A DNA stretch of 6,659 bases, taken from NCBI GenBank assembly GCA_015494385.1, contig WGBJ01000043.1:1-6659 (forward strand), in the 5' to 3' direction. Of the stretch, positions 1-5,799 are shown piece by piece. The position numbers were made by a program, and so were the translations under genes. Position 1 is the stretch's first letter; the number at the start of each line of letters is the position of its first letter. The DNA comes from Marinosulfonomonas sp. Lineage in GTDB: Bacteria; Pseudomonadota; Alphaproteobacteria; Rhodobacterales; Rhodobacteraceae. Below the pieces are notes generated by a model. It was given only the letters and a program-made list of their open reading frames with translations. It was not told the origin of the DNA and did not search any database.

Positions 1-852
1 ATAATCGCCAACAGTCGCCTGCCCTTCCAGCAGCAAAATGACGCCGGATATAAAGTTCGAGGCGATCTTTTGCAGCCCAAACCCGAGGCCAACACCAATC
101 GCACCGCCCAGCACCGCAAGCGATGTCAGGCTGATGCCCATGATGTTCATCAACAACAGGAACGCCACACCGAAGATGGTGATTTCCGTCGCCTTGACCG
201 CCAGTTGCCGCGTGGCAGGGCGCATTTCCTCTTGTTTCTGGATCAGGGCGGCGCTTTGATCATTCGACCAGCGGCCCAGCCAGAACAGGATACTGCCCGC
301 GATCACCCCGCGCACCAGCGCCATAATCGAGAACGAGATATTGCCAAGCGAGATCACCGTGGCCGACAGATACGCCGTCAGATCATCCAGCAGGCCCAGC
401 GCATAGAGCGCCATCGCCGGTATCAGGATGTATTTGCCCAGCATTTTCAGGAAGGAATCCTTGATGATATCGCGCACCAAGGCCCGCGCTGCCAGGAACA
501 GGAACACCCGTTTGCCGAATGCAATCACCGCGCCGGAACCGAAAATCGAACGTGTGATCTGCTCACCTATACCGGTAAAGACATAGGCCAGAAGCGGCAG
601 CAACAGCGGCAGGAACATCAGCACAAACCGGCGTGCCTGCGCCAGATACGAGGTCTGGCCATCGGGCGGAGTGATGGCTTTGGTCAGGGTCGGCGACAGC
701 TTGCGGCTGACCACCAGCGCGGCCAGAAACGCCGCCACCAACAGACCGAATTGCGACCACGCGGCGGGGCTTAGCAACCAGCCCTGCGCCAGTTCCCAGC
801 CTTGGTTCACATAGCTCAACACCTGCTTAACAATTTCCGGCTGCCCGTCCAT
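1..852 (-). CDS. MscS-family mechanosensitive ion channel (partial, C-terminus outside window)
   Basis: Small-conductance mechanosensitive channel family protein of the inner membrane, expected to open under membrane tension and release solutes during hypo-osmotic shock. The reading frame stays open from the ATG at 852 to base 1, giving 284 residues with no stop, so the C-terminal part lies beyond the left edge. Hydrophobic segments are visible near residues 34-49, 76-93, 142-157, 173-194 and 223-240. Residues 242-276 form the family's pore helix, with Gly/Ala packing (AVLGGAIGVGLGFGLQ) followed by ASNFISGVILLLEG, matching MscS TM3. The extra N-terminal membrane segments make it a larger MscS-like protein rather than the minimal three-helix type. 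The start is supported by AAAGGTG 6 bases upstream, overlapping the stop of the crotonase gene, so it is the third gene of the leftward operon. The missing part should hold the cytoplasmic beta domain; any further regulatory domain cannot be seen. Confidence 0.9.
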   Translation of the reverse strand, partial: MDGQPEIVKQVLSYVNQGWELAQGWLLSPAAWSQFGLLVAAFLAALVVSRKLSPTLTKAITPPDGQTSYLAQARRFVLMFLPLLLPLLAYVFTGIGEQITRSIFGSGAVIAFGKRVFLFLAARALVRDIIKDSFLKMLGKYILIPAMALYALGLLDDLTAYLSATVISLGNISFSIMALVRGVIAGSILFWLGRWSNDQSAALIQKQEEMRPATRQLAVKATEITIFGVAFLLLMNIMGISLTSLAVLGGAIGVGLGFGLQKIASNFISGVILLLEGQATVGDY

Positions 853-862
853 GTCCGCACCT

Positions 863-1474
863 TTACCCGTTACACATCATCTTGATGCCGCTTAGAATTT
901 CCGGTTTGGCGTCCAGCACATCCGCGGCCAGATCGCCAATGATTCCGGCCATCTTATCGCCTGAAACCAGCATATCCACCAGCCCGAATTCCAGCGCCTG
1001 GTCAGCCGTGATTTTCTGCCCGCCCATCAGGATCAGTTTTGTGCGGGCAGGGCCAATCAGCACCCGCATACGCGCGGGGTCGGAGGGTTGTGGCAGAAAG
1101 CCCAGCTTCATCACGGGGTAAAAGAATTTCGCAGTCGGCACAGCGATCCGCAGATCACAGGCCAGCGCCATGCCGAACGCCCCGCCAGCCAAGGTTCCGT
1201 TCAGCGCGGCAATGGTCAGACAGGGGGCGGCGGCAACAGCACCGGACAGCCGTTCCCACACCGGATCGGTGGCCAGCCCGGCGCAGGCCTCAATCAGATC
1301 GGCACCGGCGCTGAACACGCGCCCCTCGCCGGTGATCACCAGCACCTTGGCGTCAACCGCGGCTTCGGCAATATCGGCCAGTTGTTCCAGCATCGCCTTG
1401 GTCAGCGAATTGGCCTTGTCGGGGCGGCGGATGGTGACCGTCCACAACGCGCCGTCCTTATGCAGATCAATCAT
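863..1474 (-). CDS. Crotonase-superfamily protein (enoyl-CoA hydratase/isomerase-like), catalytic glutamates absent
   Basis: A 203-residue member of the enoyl-CoA hydratase/isomerase superfamily, which normally binds acyl-CoA thioesters. The first oxyanion-hole segment is GRVFSAGADL (51-60). The second is LNGTLAGGAFGMALACDLRI (91-110), with Gly97-Gly98 where the family has its GG pair. Aligned without gaps to my recollection of rat mitochondrial enoyl-CoA hydratase, Glu144 becomes Gly101 and Glu164 becomes Val121, so ordinary hydration is unlikely. The protein is also about 50 residues shorter than the usual 255-260, lacking most of the C-terminal helical region used in trimer packing. The start at 1474 is chosen because its ATG overlaps the SDR stop codon (ATGA), a typical translational-coupling arrangement, and because homology begins there. 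An upstream in-frame ATG at 1609 would lie inside the SDR gene and adds non-homologous sequence. The substrate is unknown; pairing with an SDR suggests acyl-CoA or small-molecule metabolism, which is inference. Confidence 0.88.
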   Translation of the reverse strand: MIDLHKDGALWTVTIRRPDKANSLTKAMLEQLADIAEAAVDAKVLVITGEGRVFSAGADLIEACAGLATDPVWERLSGAVAAAPCLTIAALNGTLAGGAFGMALACDLRIAVPTAKFFYPVMKLGFLPQPSDPARMRVLIGPARTKLILMGGQKITADQALEFGLVDMLVSGDKMAGIIGDLAADVLDAKPEILSGIKMMCNG

Positions 1475-2226
1475 GCAACCAGCCCCACCCGCTTGCGAAT
1501 TTCCTCGTCCCGCAGGGCGATTTCCTGTCCGACAAATTCGTCCGCATCCGCCGAACACATCCAGACCAGTGTTTGCGCCACCCATTCGGGCGGGATGTGG
1601 TCTTCCCACTCCATTGTGCTGACGGGGTTGATGCCGGACGCCTTGATCTCGCGCTGCATTTCAGTGGCAACTGTGCCCGGCGACAGGCCCATCGCGCGGA
1701 TACCGACGCCCGCGCCTTCCTTGTCGGCGCACATGGTCAGCATGGCGGCACCGGCCTTGGAGGCGCAATAATGGCTCCAGCCCTCAAGCGCGGTATGGGC
1801 GGCGCCCGAACTGATGGTGATGATCGTGCCGCCACCGGCAGCCTGCATCACCGGCATCGCAGCGCGCATACCGTAATAGACGCCTTTCAGGTTGATATCG
1901 ATCACTTGCCCCCATGCGGCAGGATCGGAGGTGGCCAAAAACGAAATCGGCTCGATCACACCGGCATTGTTGACCAGCACGTCCAGAGAGCCGAATTTCG
2001 CCACCGCCTGCTGCACCGCAGCATCGACCGCGGAATAGTTGCTGACATCACAAGCAATCGCTAAAGCTGAATCGCCAATTTCGCGCGAAAGTGTACCGAT
2101 CTCCCCGCCAGAGCGGGCCAAAAGCACCACATTTGCACCCGCCTTGGCAAATTCCCGCGCAGCCGAGGCGCCGATTCCCCGGCTAGCCCCTGTAATAAGA
2201 ACCGTTTTTCCTGATAAATCGCTCAT
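1471..2226 (-). CDS. Short-chain dehydrogenase/reductase (SDR) family oxidoreductase
   Basis: Classical SDR of 251 residues, the normal family length, expected to be a cytoplasmic NAD(P)(H)-dependent oxidoreductase. The Rossmann cofactor motif TGASRGIG is at 12-19, an acidic D60 follows beta-strand 3, and NNAG is at 86-89. The catalytic set is Asn112, Ser140, Tyr153 and Lys157 (YCASK), with the PG motif at 183-184. Arg16 in the glycine motif and Arg38 after the second strand favour NADP(H) over NAD(H), which is inference from the family. The substrate is not predictable. The start at 2226 is fixed by a near-perfect Shine-Dalgarno AAAGGAGG 7 bases upstream; a longer in-frame start at 2271 would place that site inside the coding sequence. 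It is the first gene of the leftward operon and overlaps the next gene by 4 bases. FabG-like fatty-acid or polyester roles are possible, but no neighbouring gene supports a specific one. Confidence 0.93.
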   Translation of the reverse strand: MSDLSGKTVLITGASRGIGASAAREFAKAGANVVLLARSGGEIGTLSREIGDSALAIACDVSNYSAVDAAVQQAVAKFGSLDVLVNNAGVIEPISFLATSDPAAWGQVIDINLKGVYYGMRAAMPVMQAAGGGTIITISSGAAHTALEGWSHYCASKAGAAMLTMCADKEGAGVGIRAMGLSPGTVATEMQREIKASGINPVSTMEWEDHIPPEWVAQTLVWMCSADADEFVGQEIALRDEEIRKRVGLVA

Positions 2227-2233
2227 TTTCGCC

Positions 2234-2241
2234 CCTCCTTT
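2234..2241 (-). promoter_or_regulatory. Strong ribosome binding site of the SDR gene
   Basis: The minus strand reads AAAGGAGG, a full anti-16S match, 7 bases before the ATG at 2226. It decides the start codon against the longer in-frame start at 2271 and suggests efficient translation of the first gene of the operon. Confidence 0.85.
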
Positions 2242-2265
2242 AAAAAAGTTAGAATAAAACACTCT

Positions 2266-2294
2266 TTGCACCGTGAATAGAGCCGACTTATACT
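2266..2294 (+). promoter_or_regulatory. Sigma70-type promoter for the first DUF2125 gene
   Basis: TTGCAC (2266-2271) and TATACT (2289-2294) are separated by exactly 17 bases, close to the TTGACA/TATAAT consensus. Transcription would start near 2301, leaving a 5' leader of about 58 bases before the ATG at 2359. It is the best promoter match in the divergent intergenic region. The call rests on visual motif matching only. Confidence 0.6.
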
Positions 2295-2318
2295 TGCGCC
2301 TCGCTCAAATCGGGGCCA

Positions 2319-2346
2319 TTTATACGCCAAACATTTTTTCAACCAA
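2319..2346 (-). promoter_or_regulatory. Candidate promoter for the SDR-crotonase-MscS operon
   Basis: On the minus strand, TTGGTT (2346-2341) and TATAAA (2324-2319) are spaced by 16 bases. A transcript would start near 2312 and carry a leader of about 85 bases. The match is weaker than the rightward promoter. The two elements do not overlap, but each transcript would run through the other's promoter DNA, so the two directions may interfere. Other starts in this AT-rich stretch are possible. Confidence 0.35.
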
Positions 2347-2358
2347 GAAGGGTTCAAC

Positions 2359-3864
2359 ATGACAAATTGGAAAACAATCGGCGGATCTGCCGCATTTATT
2401 ACATTGATGGGCAGCACTGCGTCTATTGCCGAGATCTCCTCTCAGGAAGTATGGAACGACTGGTATCAGTATCTGGTCGGTTTCGGCTACGAAGTCACAG
2501 CGGCACCGGATGTCACCGGCGACAGCGTGATGATAAACAGCATGGTTGTCACCATGCCTCTGCCCGATGATGGCGGCGCGGTCAAAGTCGATTTTGGCAA
2601 GATCACGTTCCAGGACCAAAGCGATGGAACGGTTGCAGTTATTCTGCCCGAACAAAAACCGATTGCTATCAGCGTGAACAACGATTTCGCGGTTACCCTG
2701 AACTATGACACTACCGGCATGTCGATGGTTGTCAGCGGTTCGGCCGATGATATGACCTATGTCTATTCGGCCCCCAAAGTGGCGATCAGCATTGCCGATC
2801 TGGTGATTGAGGGTGAAAAGATCGACACGGCGAAACTGGATATCATCCTGTCCAATCTGGCCGGACAATCCGTCAGCAAAATGATCGGCCTGCGGAATAT
2901 CATTCAAACCATGTCCGTAGACAGCCTGACCTACGATTTCGCCCTTGCCGAACCGAATGGCGGCGATTTTGCCATGACGGTCAAAGGGGCAATGTCGGAT
3001 CTGAAACTGGATTCGAACAGCACGATTCCCGCAGACGTCGATTTCACAAACATGTCCGAAGCCCTGAACGAAGGCCTTGCCGCCAAGGGCAGTCTGTCCT
3101 GGGGGGGCGGCGGCTACGAATTCGCCTCCAGCGACCGCGGCAATTCTGTAACCGGTTCTTCCAGCTCGGACTCGGGCAGCCTGAAATTCGCGCTGGATCG
3201 CGAAATGCTCAACTATGGCGGTACTACCACCGGAACCAAATCGTCCTTCACCAGCTCGGACTTTCCGTTCCCCGTGGACATCACCATTGCCGAAGCCGCA
3301 TTCAACCTGCTGATGCCGGCTGGCCCGTCGGATGACCCCAAGGACCTGAACCTGACGGTCAAACTGGTTGATCTGAACGTCAATGACATGATCTGGAGCA
3401 TGGCCGACCCGATGGGCAAGCTGCCTCATGATCCGGTCACCTTCATTCTGGATATTGATGGCAAAGCAAACTGGTTTGTCGACATGATGAACCCGGAAGA
3501 AATGGCTTCGGGTGACTTCGACATTCCTGGTGAATTGCATGAGCTGACCCTGAATGCCCTGCAACTGAAAGCGGTGGGTGCAGACCTGACCGGCAACGGC
3601 GCGTTCACTTTCAACAACGACGATCTGGAAACATTCGATGGCATCCCTGCCCCGACCGGTGAAATCAACCTGAAACTGGTTGGCGGCAACGGCTTGCTGG
3701 ACAATCTGGTTGCCATGGGTCTGTTGCCCGAAGATCAGGCAATGGGCGTCCGTATGATGACAGGCATGTTTGCGGTTGCCGGTGAAGGCGAAGACACGCT
3801 GACATCGAAAATCGAAGTGAACGGTGACGGCTCGATCCTGGCAAACGGCCAGCGCATCAAGTAA
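2359..3864 (+). CDS. Exported DUF2125-type protein, copy 1
   Basis: A 501-residue exported protein that I recognise as the long DUF2125-type family common in Rhodobacteraceae; its biochemical function is not established. Residues 1-24 form a signal peptide (Lys5, a hydrophobic core, cleavage probably after SIA-24), so the mature protein should be periplasmic or outer-membrane associated. No other membrane helix or lipobox is seen. The mature part begins EISSQEVWNDW (25-35) and is rich in alternating, probably beta-strand, sequence. A Gly/Ser-rich acidic stretch spans about 249-275. Landmarks shared with copy 2 are FPFP (302-305), DPMGKLPHDP (350-359), GADLTGNGAFTF (407-418) and the C-terminus ending NGQRIK. 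AAGAAGGG upstream of the ATG at 2359 supports the start. It has its own promoter and a strong terminator, so it is probably a single-gene transcript. The AsmA/YdgA-like fold that such repetitive beta proteins suggest is only a guess. Confidence 0.85.
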   Translation: MTNWKTIGGSAAFITLMGSTASIAEISSQEVWNDWYQYLVGFGYEVTAAPDVTGDSVMINSMVVTMPLPDDGGAVKVDFGKITFQDQSDGTVAVILPEQKPIAISVNNDFAVTLNYDTTGMSMVVSGSADDMTYVYSAPKVAISIADLVIEGEKIDTAKLDIILSNLAGQSVSKMIGLRNIIQTMSVDSLTYDFALAEPNGGDFAMTVKGAMSDLKLDSNSTIPADVDFTNMSEALNEGLAAKGSLSWGGGGYEFASSDRGNSVTGSSSSDSGSLKFALDREMLNYGGTTTGTKSSFTSSDFPFPVDITIAEAAFNLLMPAGPSDDPKDLNLTVKLVDLNVNDMIWSMADPMGKLPHDPVTFILDIDGKANWFVDMMNPEEMASGDFDIPGELHELTLNALQLKAVGADLTGNGAFTFNNDDLETFDGIPAPTGEINLKLVGGNGLLDNLVAMGLLPEDQAMGVRMMTGMFAVAGEGEDTLTSKIEVNGDGSILANGQRIK

Positions 3865-3884
3865 TACCGCTCAAACACAGCTAG

Positions 3885-3923
3885 ACGGGCCGCAAGGGAT
3901 ACCACCTTGCGGCCCGTTTGCGT
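3885..3923 (+). terminator. Hairpin transcription terminator after DUF2125 copy 1
   Basis: A perfect 13-bp inverted repeat, ACGGGCCGCAAGG (3885-3897) and CCTTGCGGCCCGT (3905-3917), encloses a 7-base loop. It lies 20 bases after the stop codon and is followed by TTTGCGTTTT. The GC-rich stem with a broken T tract fits an intrinsic terminator. It should separate copy 1 from the downstream genes. Confidence 0.85.
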
Positions 3924-3950
3924 TTTCGCCTATAGCGTTTCGACTTTTCT

Positions 3951-4152
3951 TTGAAACAGAGCATCACCCTGATGGCAACCGGCCCCGCATGGGCGGATGT
4001 CAGCGCTGGACAGGTCTGGGCCAACTGACAGAACATGATTGAAAGCAGTGTGGTGCCAAGGTGACGTATGACAACACGGCAGATGGCGGCATCCTGACCA
4101 TCAATAAAACGGCAAAGGCAAACTTCTGGTGAACGGCAAGCGTCTGAAGTAA
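3951..4152 (+). pseudogene. Decayed third DUF2125 paralogue (internal deletion, stop and frameshift)
   Basis: Three fragments in three frames match the flanking paralogues in the correct order. (1) From about 3951 to 4046 the frame gives a shortened signal peptide ending GPAWA, then DVSAGQVWAN and a TGA at 4026-4028 exactly where copy 1 has Trp35 (VWNDW). Reading on gives QNMIES. (2) After a frame change near 4044-4052, GAKVTYDNTADGGILTIN (4052-4105) aligns without gaps to copy 1 from Gly43 to Asn60, and the spacing between VW and this Gly is the same as in both intact copies. (3) From 4108, NGKGKLLVNGKRLK followed by TAA aligns without gaps to the last 14 residues of copy 1 (NGDGSILANGQRIK, 8 of 14 identical). 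About 425-430 codons are therefore missing between fragments 2 and 3. No good start codon or ribosome binding site is visible; TTG at 3951 is the only nearby option. No functional product is expected. Confidence 0.8.
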
Positions 4153-4185
4153 GCTGTTGTAGACTAACGCATAAAGGTGCCCAAA

Positions 4186-5730
4186 ATGATCCGTATTTCC
4201 CGCCTGCTCACCAGCACTGCCATCGCAACCATGATCACCGTTCCCGCAACGGCCGAGATTTCAGCCAATGATGTGTGGAACGGGCTTACGACGTATTACA
4301 ACGCCATCGGCCTGACGGTGGATGCGACAGAGACACGAACCGGAAACCGGCTGACCGTCAGCAATCTGAAACTGTCGGCAAATCTTCCGTTTGAACTGGG
4401 ATCTTTCATTGTAACAACGACGGGTCTTGATCTGCTTGAAAACACGGATGGAACGGTGGACATCATCGTCCCCGAAAGCCTGCCTCTGGCGATCGCGGTC
4501 ACACTGCCCGATGATGTGTTTGTCACAACAACCGTGGACTATCGGCTAACGGGCTATCAGGCACGGATCAAAGGTGACCCTGACGAATTCACAATCACAT
4601 ACCAGCTTGCGCGCGCGGATATGGAATTGGGCGGGCTGAGTATTACAGGACCAAATGCCAAGGATCTGGATTTCGATGGCAATTTCATCCTCGCTGCACG
4701 CGATATGAGTGGCGAAACCGTATTTACCACGGGTGATTTGCTGATGGTCACACAGCACAGCCGGATGGGGGCGCTCGCTATCAACGGCAGTTTTACCGGG
4801 AGGGACCCCAAACAGGGGGATGCGGAAACCACCATATCAACAAAAATATCCGACCTGCAAAGAAGCTCTGCTTTTTCGGTTCCTGCCACCGGCATAGACC
4901 TGATGAACCTGCCCGCACAACTGCGCGATGGTATGTCGTTCCGGACAACCACGAAAATGCTGCAGCGCACATCGGTGCAGCGGGTTGTTGCCAATGGCCA
5001 ACTGGTTTCCGAACAATCCTCGACGATTAAAGGGTCTGAAGTCACACTCAACCTGTCCCGGGACGGCGCGCGGTTGGTGGGCCGGTCCGATATGACGGCT
5101 ATTGATCTGGTCGCGGCAGAGCTTCCTTTCCCGATCAAAGCAAGCACCCTGGGCGGAGCGGCCGATATAAACATTCCATTGCTGGAATCCGACGGGGAAC
5201 AGGAATTCACCTATTTGCTGGATATGGGCAATCTGACAATCGCCGATGATCTCTGGAACCTGTTCGATCCCGATGCCGTATTACCCCGCGATCCAGCCCG
5301 ATTTCTGGTCGATCTGACCGGCAAGGTCCGCCTTTTCGAGGACCTTCTGGATTTCAACGCCATGCGCGATGCAATCGACAATGGCAACAAAGTTGCCGAA
5401 CTGACCGGCCTGACCCTGAACGGTATGGACATTTCAGCCGCCGGTGCGCAGCTTACCGGAACCGGTGCCTTTACCTTTGACAATTCCGATATGACAACCT
5501 TTCAGGGGCTGCCCGCCCCCAGCGGCACGGCCTCCTTTCAAATATCCGGCCTGAATGCCCTGATCGACAATCTGATCAAAATGGGCCTGCTGGAAAATGA
5601 CGCGGCCTTTGGTATGCGCATGGGGCTGGGCCTGTTTACCGTGGCAGGGGATGGCGACGATACACTGGTGTCGGACATCGAGGTCAAACCGGACGGGCAA
5701 ATCCTGGCCAATGGCAAACGGATTAAATAG
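4186..5730 (+). CDS. Exported DUF2125-type protein, copy 2
   Basis: A 514-residue paralogue of the preceding intact gene, also exported and of unknown function. The signal peptide is residues 1-23 (Arg3, Arg6, hydrophobic core, cleavage after ATA). The mature N-terminus EISANDVWNGL mirrors copy 1. Shared landmarks are ENTDGTVDIIVPE (85-97), LPFP (313-316), DPDAVLPRDP (361-370), GAQLTGTGAFTF (420-431) and the C-terminus ending NGKRIK. By hand count, 26 of the last 40 residues are identical to copy 1, while the middle (about 100-310) has diverged strongly and lacks the Gly/Ser-rich stretch. The start at 4186 is preferred because AAAGG lies 8 bases upstream and the signal peptide then begins MIRISR. 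An in-frame GTG at 4177 would overlap that site. No convincing promoter is seen in the remnant region upstream. The 69-base gap to pmbA without a terminator suggests possible cotranscription. Confidence 0.83.
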   Translation: MIRISRLLTSTAIATMITVPATAEISANDVWNGLTTYYNAIGLTVDATETRTGNRLTVSNLKLSANLPFELGSFIVTTTGLDLLENTDGTVDIIVPESLPLAIAVTLPDDVFVTTTVDYRLTGYQARIKGDPDEFTITYQLARADMELGGLSITGPNAKDLDFDGNFILAARDMSGETVFTTGDLLMVTQHSRMGALAINGSFTGRDPKQGDAETTISTKISDLQRSSAFSVPATGIDLMNLPAQLRDGMSFRTTTKMLQRTSVQRVVANGQLVSEQSSTIKGSEVTLNLSRDGARLVGRSDMTAIDLVAAELPFPIKASTLGGAADINIPLLESDGEQEFTYLLDMGNLTIADDLWNLFDPDAVLPRDPARFLVDLTGKVRLFEDLLDFNAMRDAIDNGNKVAELTGLTLNGMDISAAGAQLTGTGAFTFDNSDMTTFQGLPAPSGTASFQISGLNALIDNLIKMGLLENDAAFGMRMGLGLFTVAGDGDDTLVSDIEVKPDGQILANGKRIK

Positions 5731-5738
5731 CCCCCCAC

Positions 5739-5792
5739 CCTTGCGTGCGACGGGACAGGTGTTTACCTCGGGTGCAACCGAAAACCGCAAGG
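5739..5792 (+). promoter_or_regulatory. Inverted repeat that could mask the pmbA ribosome binding site
   Basis: CCTTGCG (5739-5745) is complementary to CGCAAGG (5786-5792), and the right arm contains the AAGG of the pmbA ribosome binding site (AAGGA, 5789-5793). The intervening 40 bases hold a small self-complementary AGGT-GTTT-ACCT element. The mRNA could fold to hide the site. With only 7 pairs and a long loop this may be chance. Confidence 0.25.
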
Positions 5793-5799
5793 ATTGCCC

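Noticed and set aside
70..774. Open frame of 234 codons on the plus strand
   Set aside because: It is antisense to the clear MscS-family frame, and its Gln/Arg/His-rich translation is typical of a shadow frame.
1475..1609. Upstream in-frame start for the crotonase gene at 1609
   Set aside because: The added 45 residues lie inside the SDR coding region and do not resemble crotonases; the ATGA overlap start fits better.
1088..2064. Plus-strand open frames opposite the crotonase and SDR genes (1088-1771 and 1573-2064)
   Set aside because: They are antisense to genes with complete family motifs and show no family motifs of their own.
2227..2271. Upstream in-frame start for the SDR gene at 2271
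   Set aside because: It would put the near-perfect Shine-Dalgarno inside the gene, and the extra 15 residues precede the normal SDR N-terminus.
2320..3564. Long open frame of 414 codons on the minus strand, antisense to DUF2125 copy 1
   Set aside because: No recognisable domain, His/Arg/Gln/Gly-rich shadow composition, no ribosome binding site noticed. The plus-strand gene has a signal peptide, promoter, terminator and a paralogue.
3824..4042. Plus-strand open frame of 72 codons across the end of copy 1 and the terminator
   Set aside because: Begins inside copy 1 in another frame, runs through the terminator hairpin and has no recognisable content.
4177..4185. GTG start at 4177 for DUF2125 copy 2
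   Set aside because: It overlaps the AAAGG binding site that is properly spaced for the ATG at 4186.
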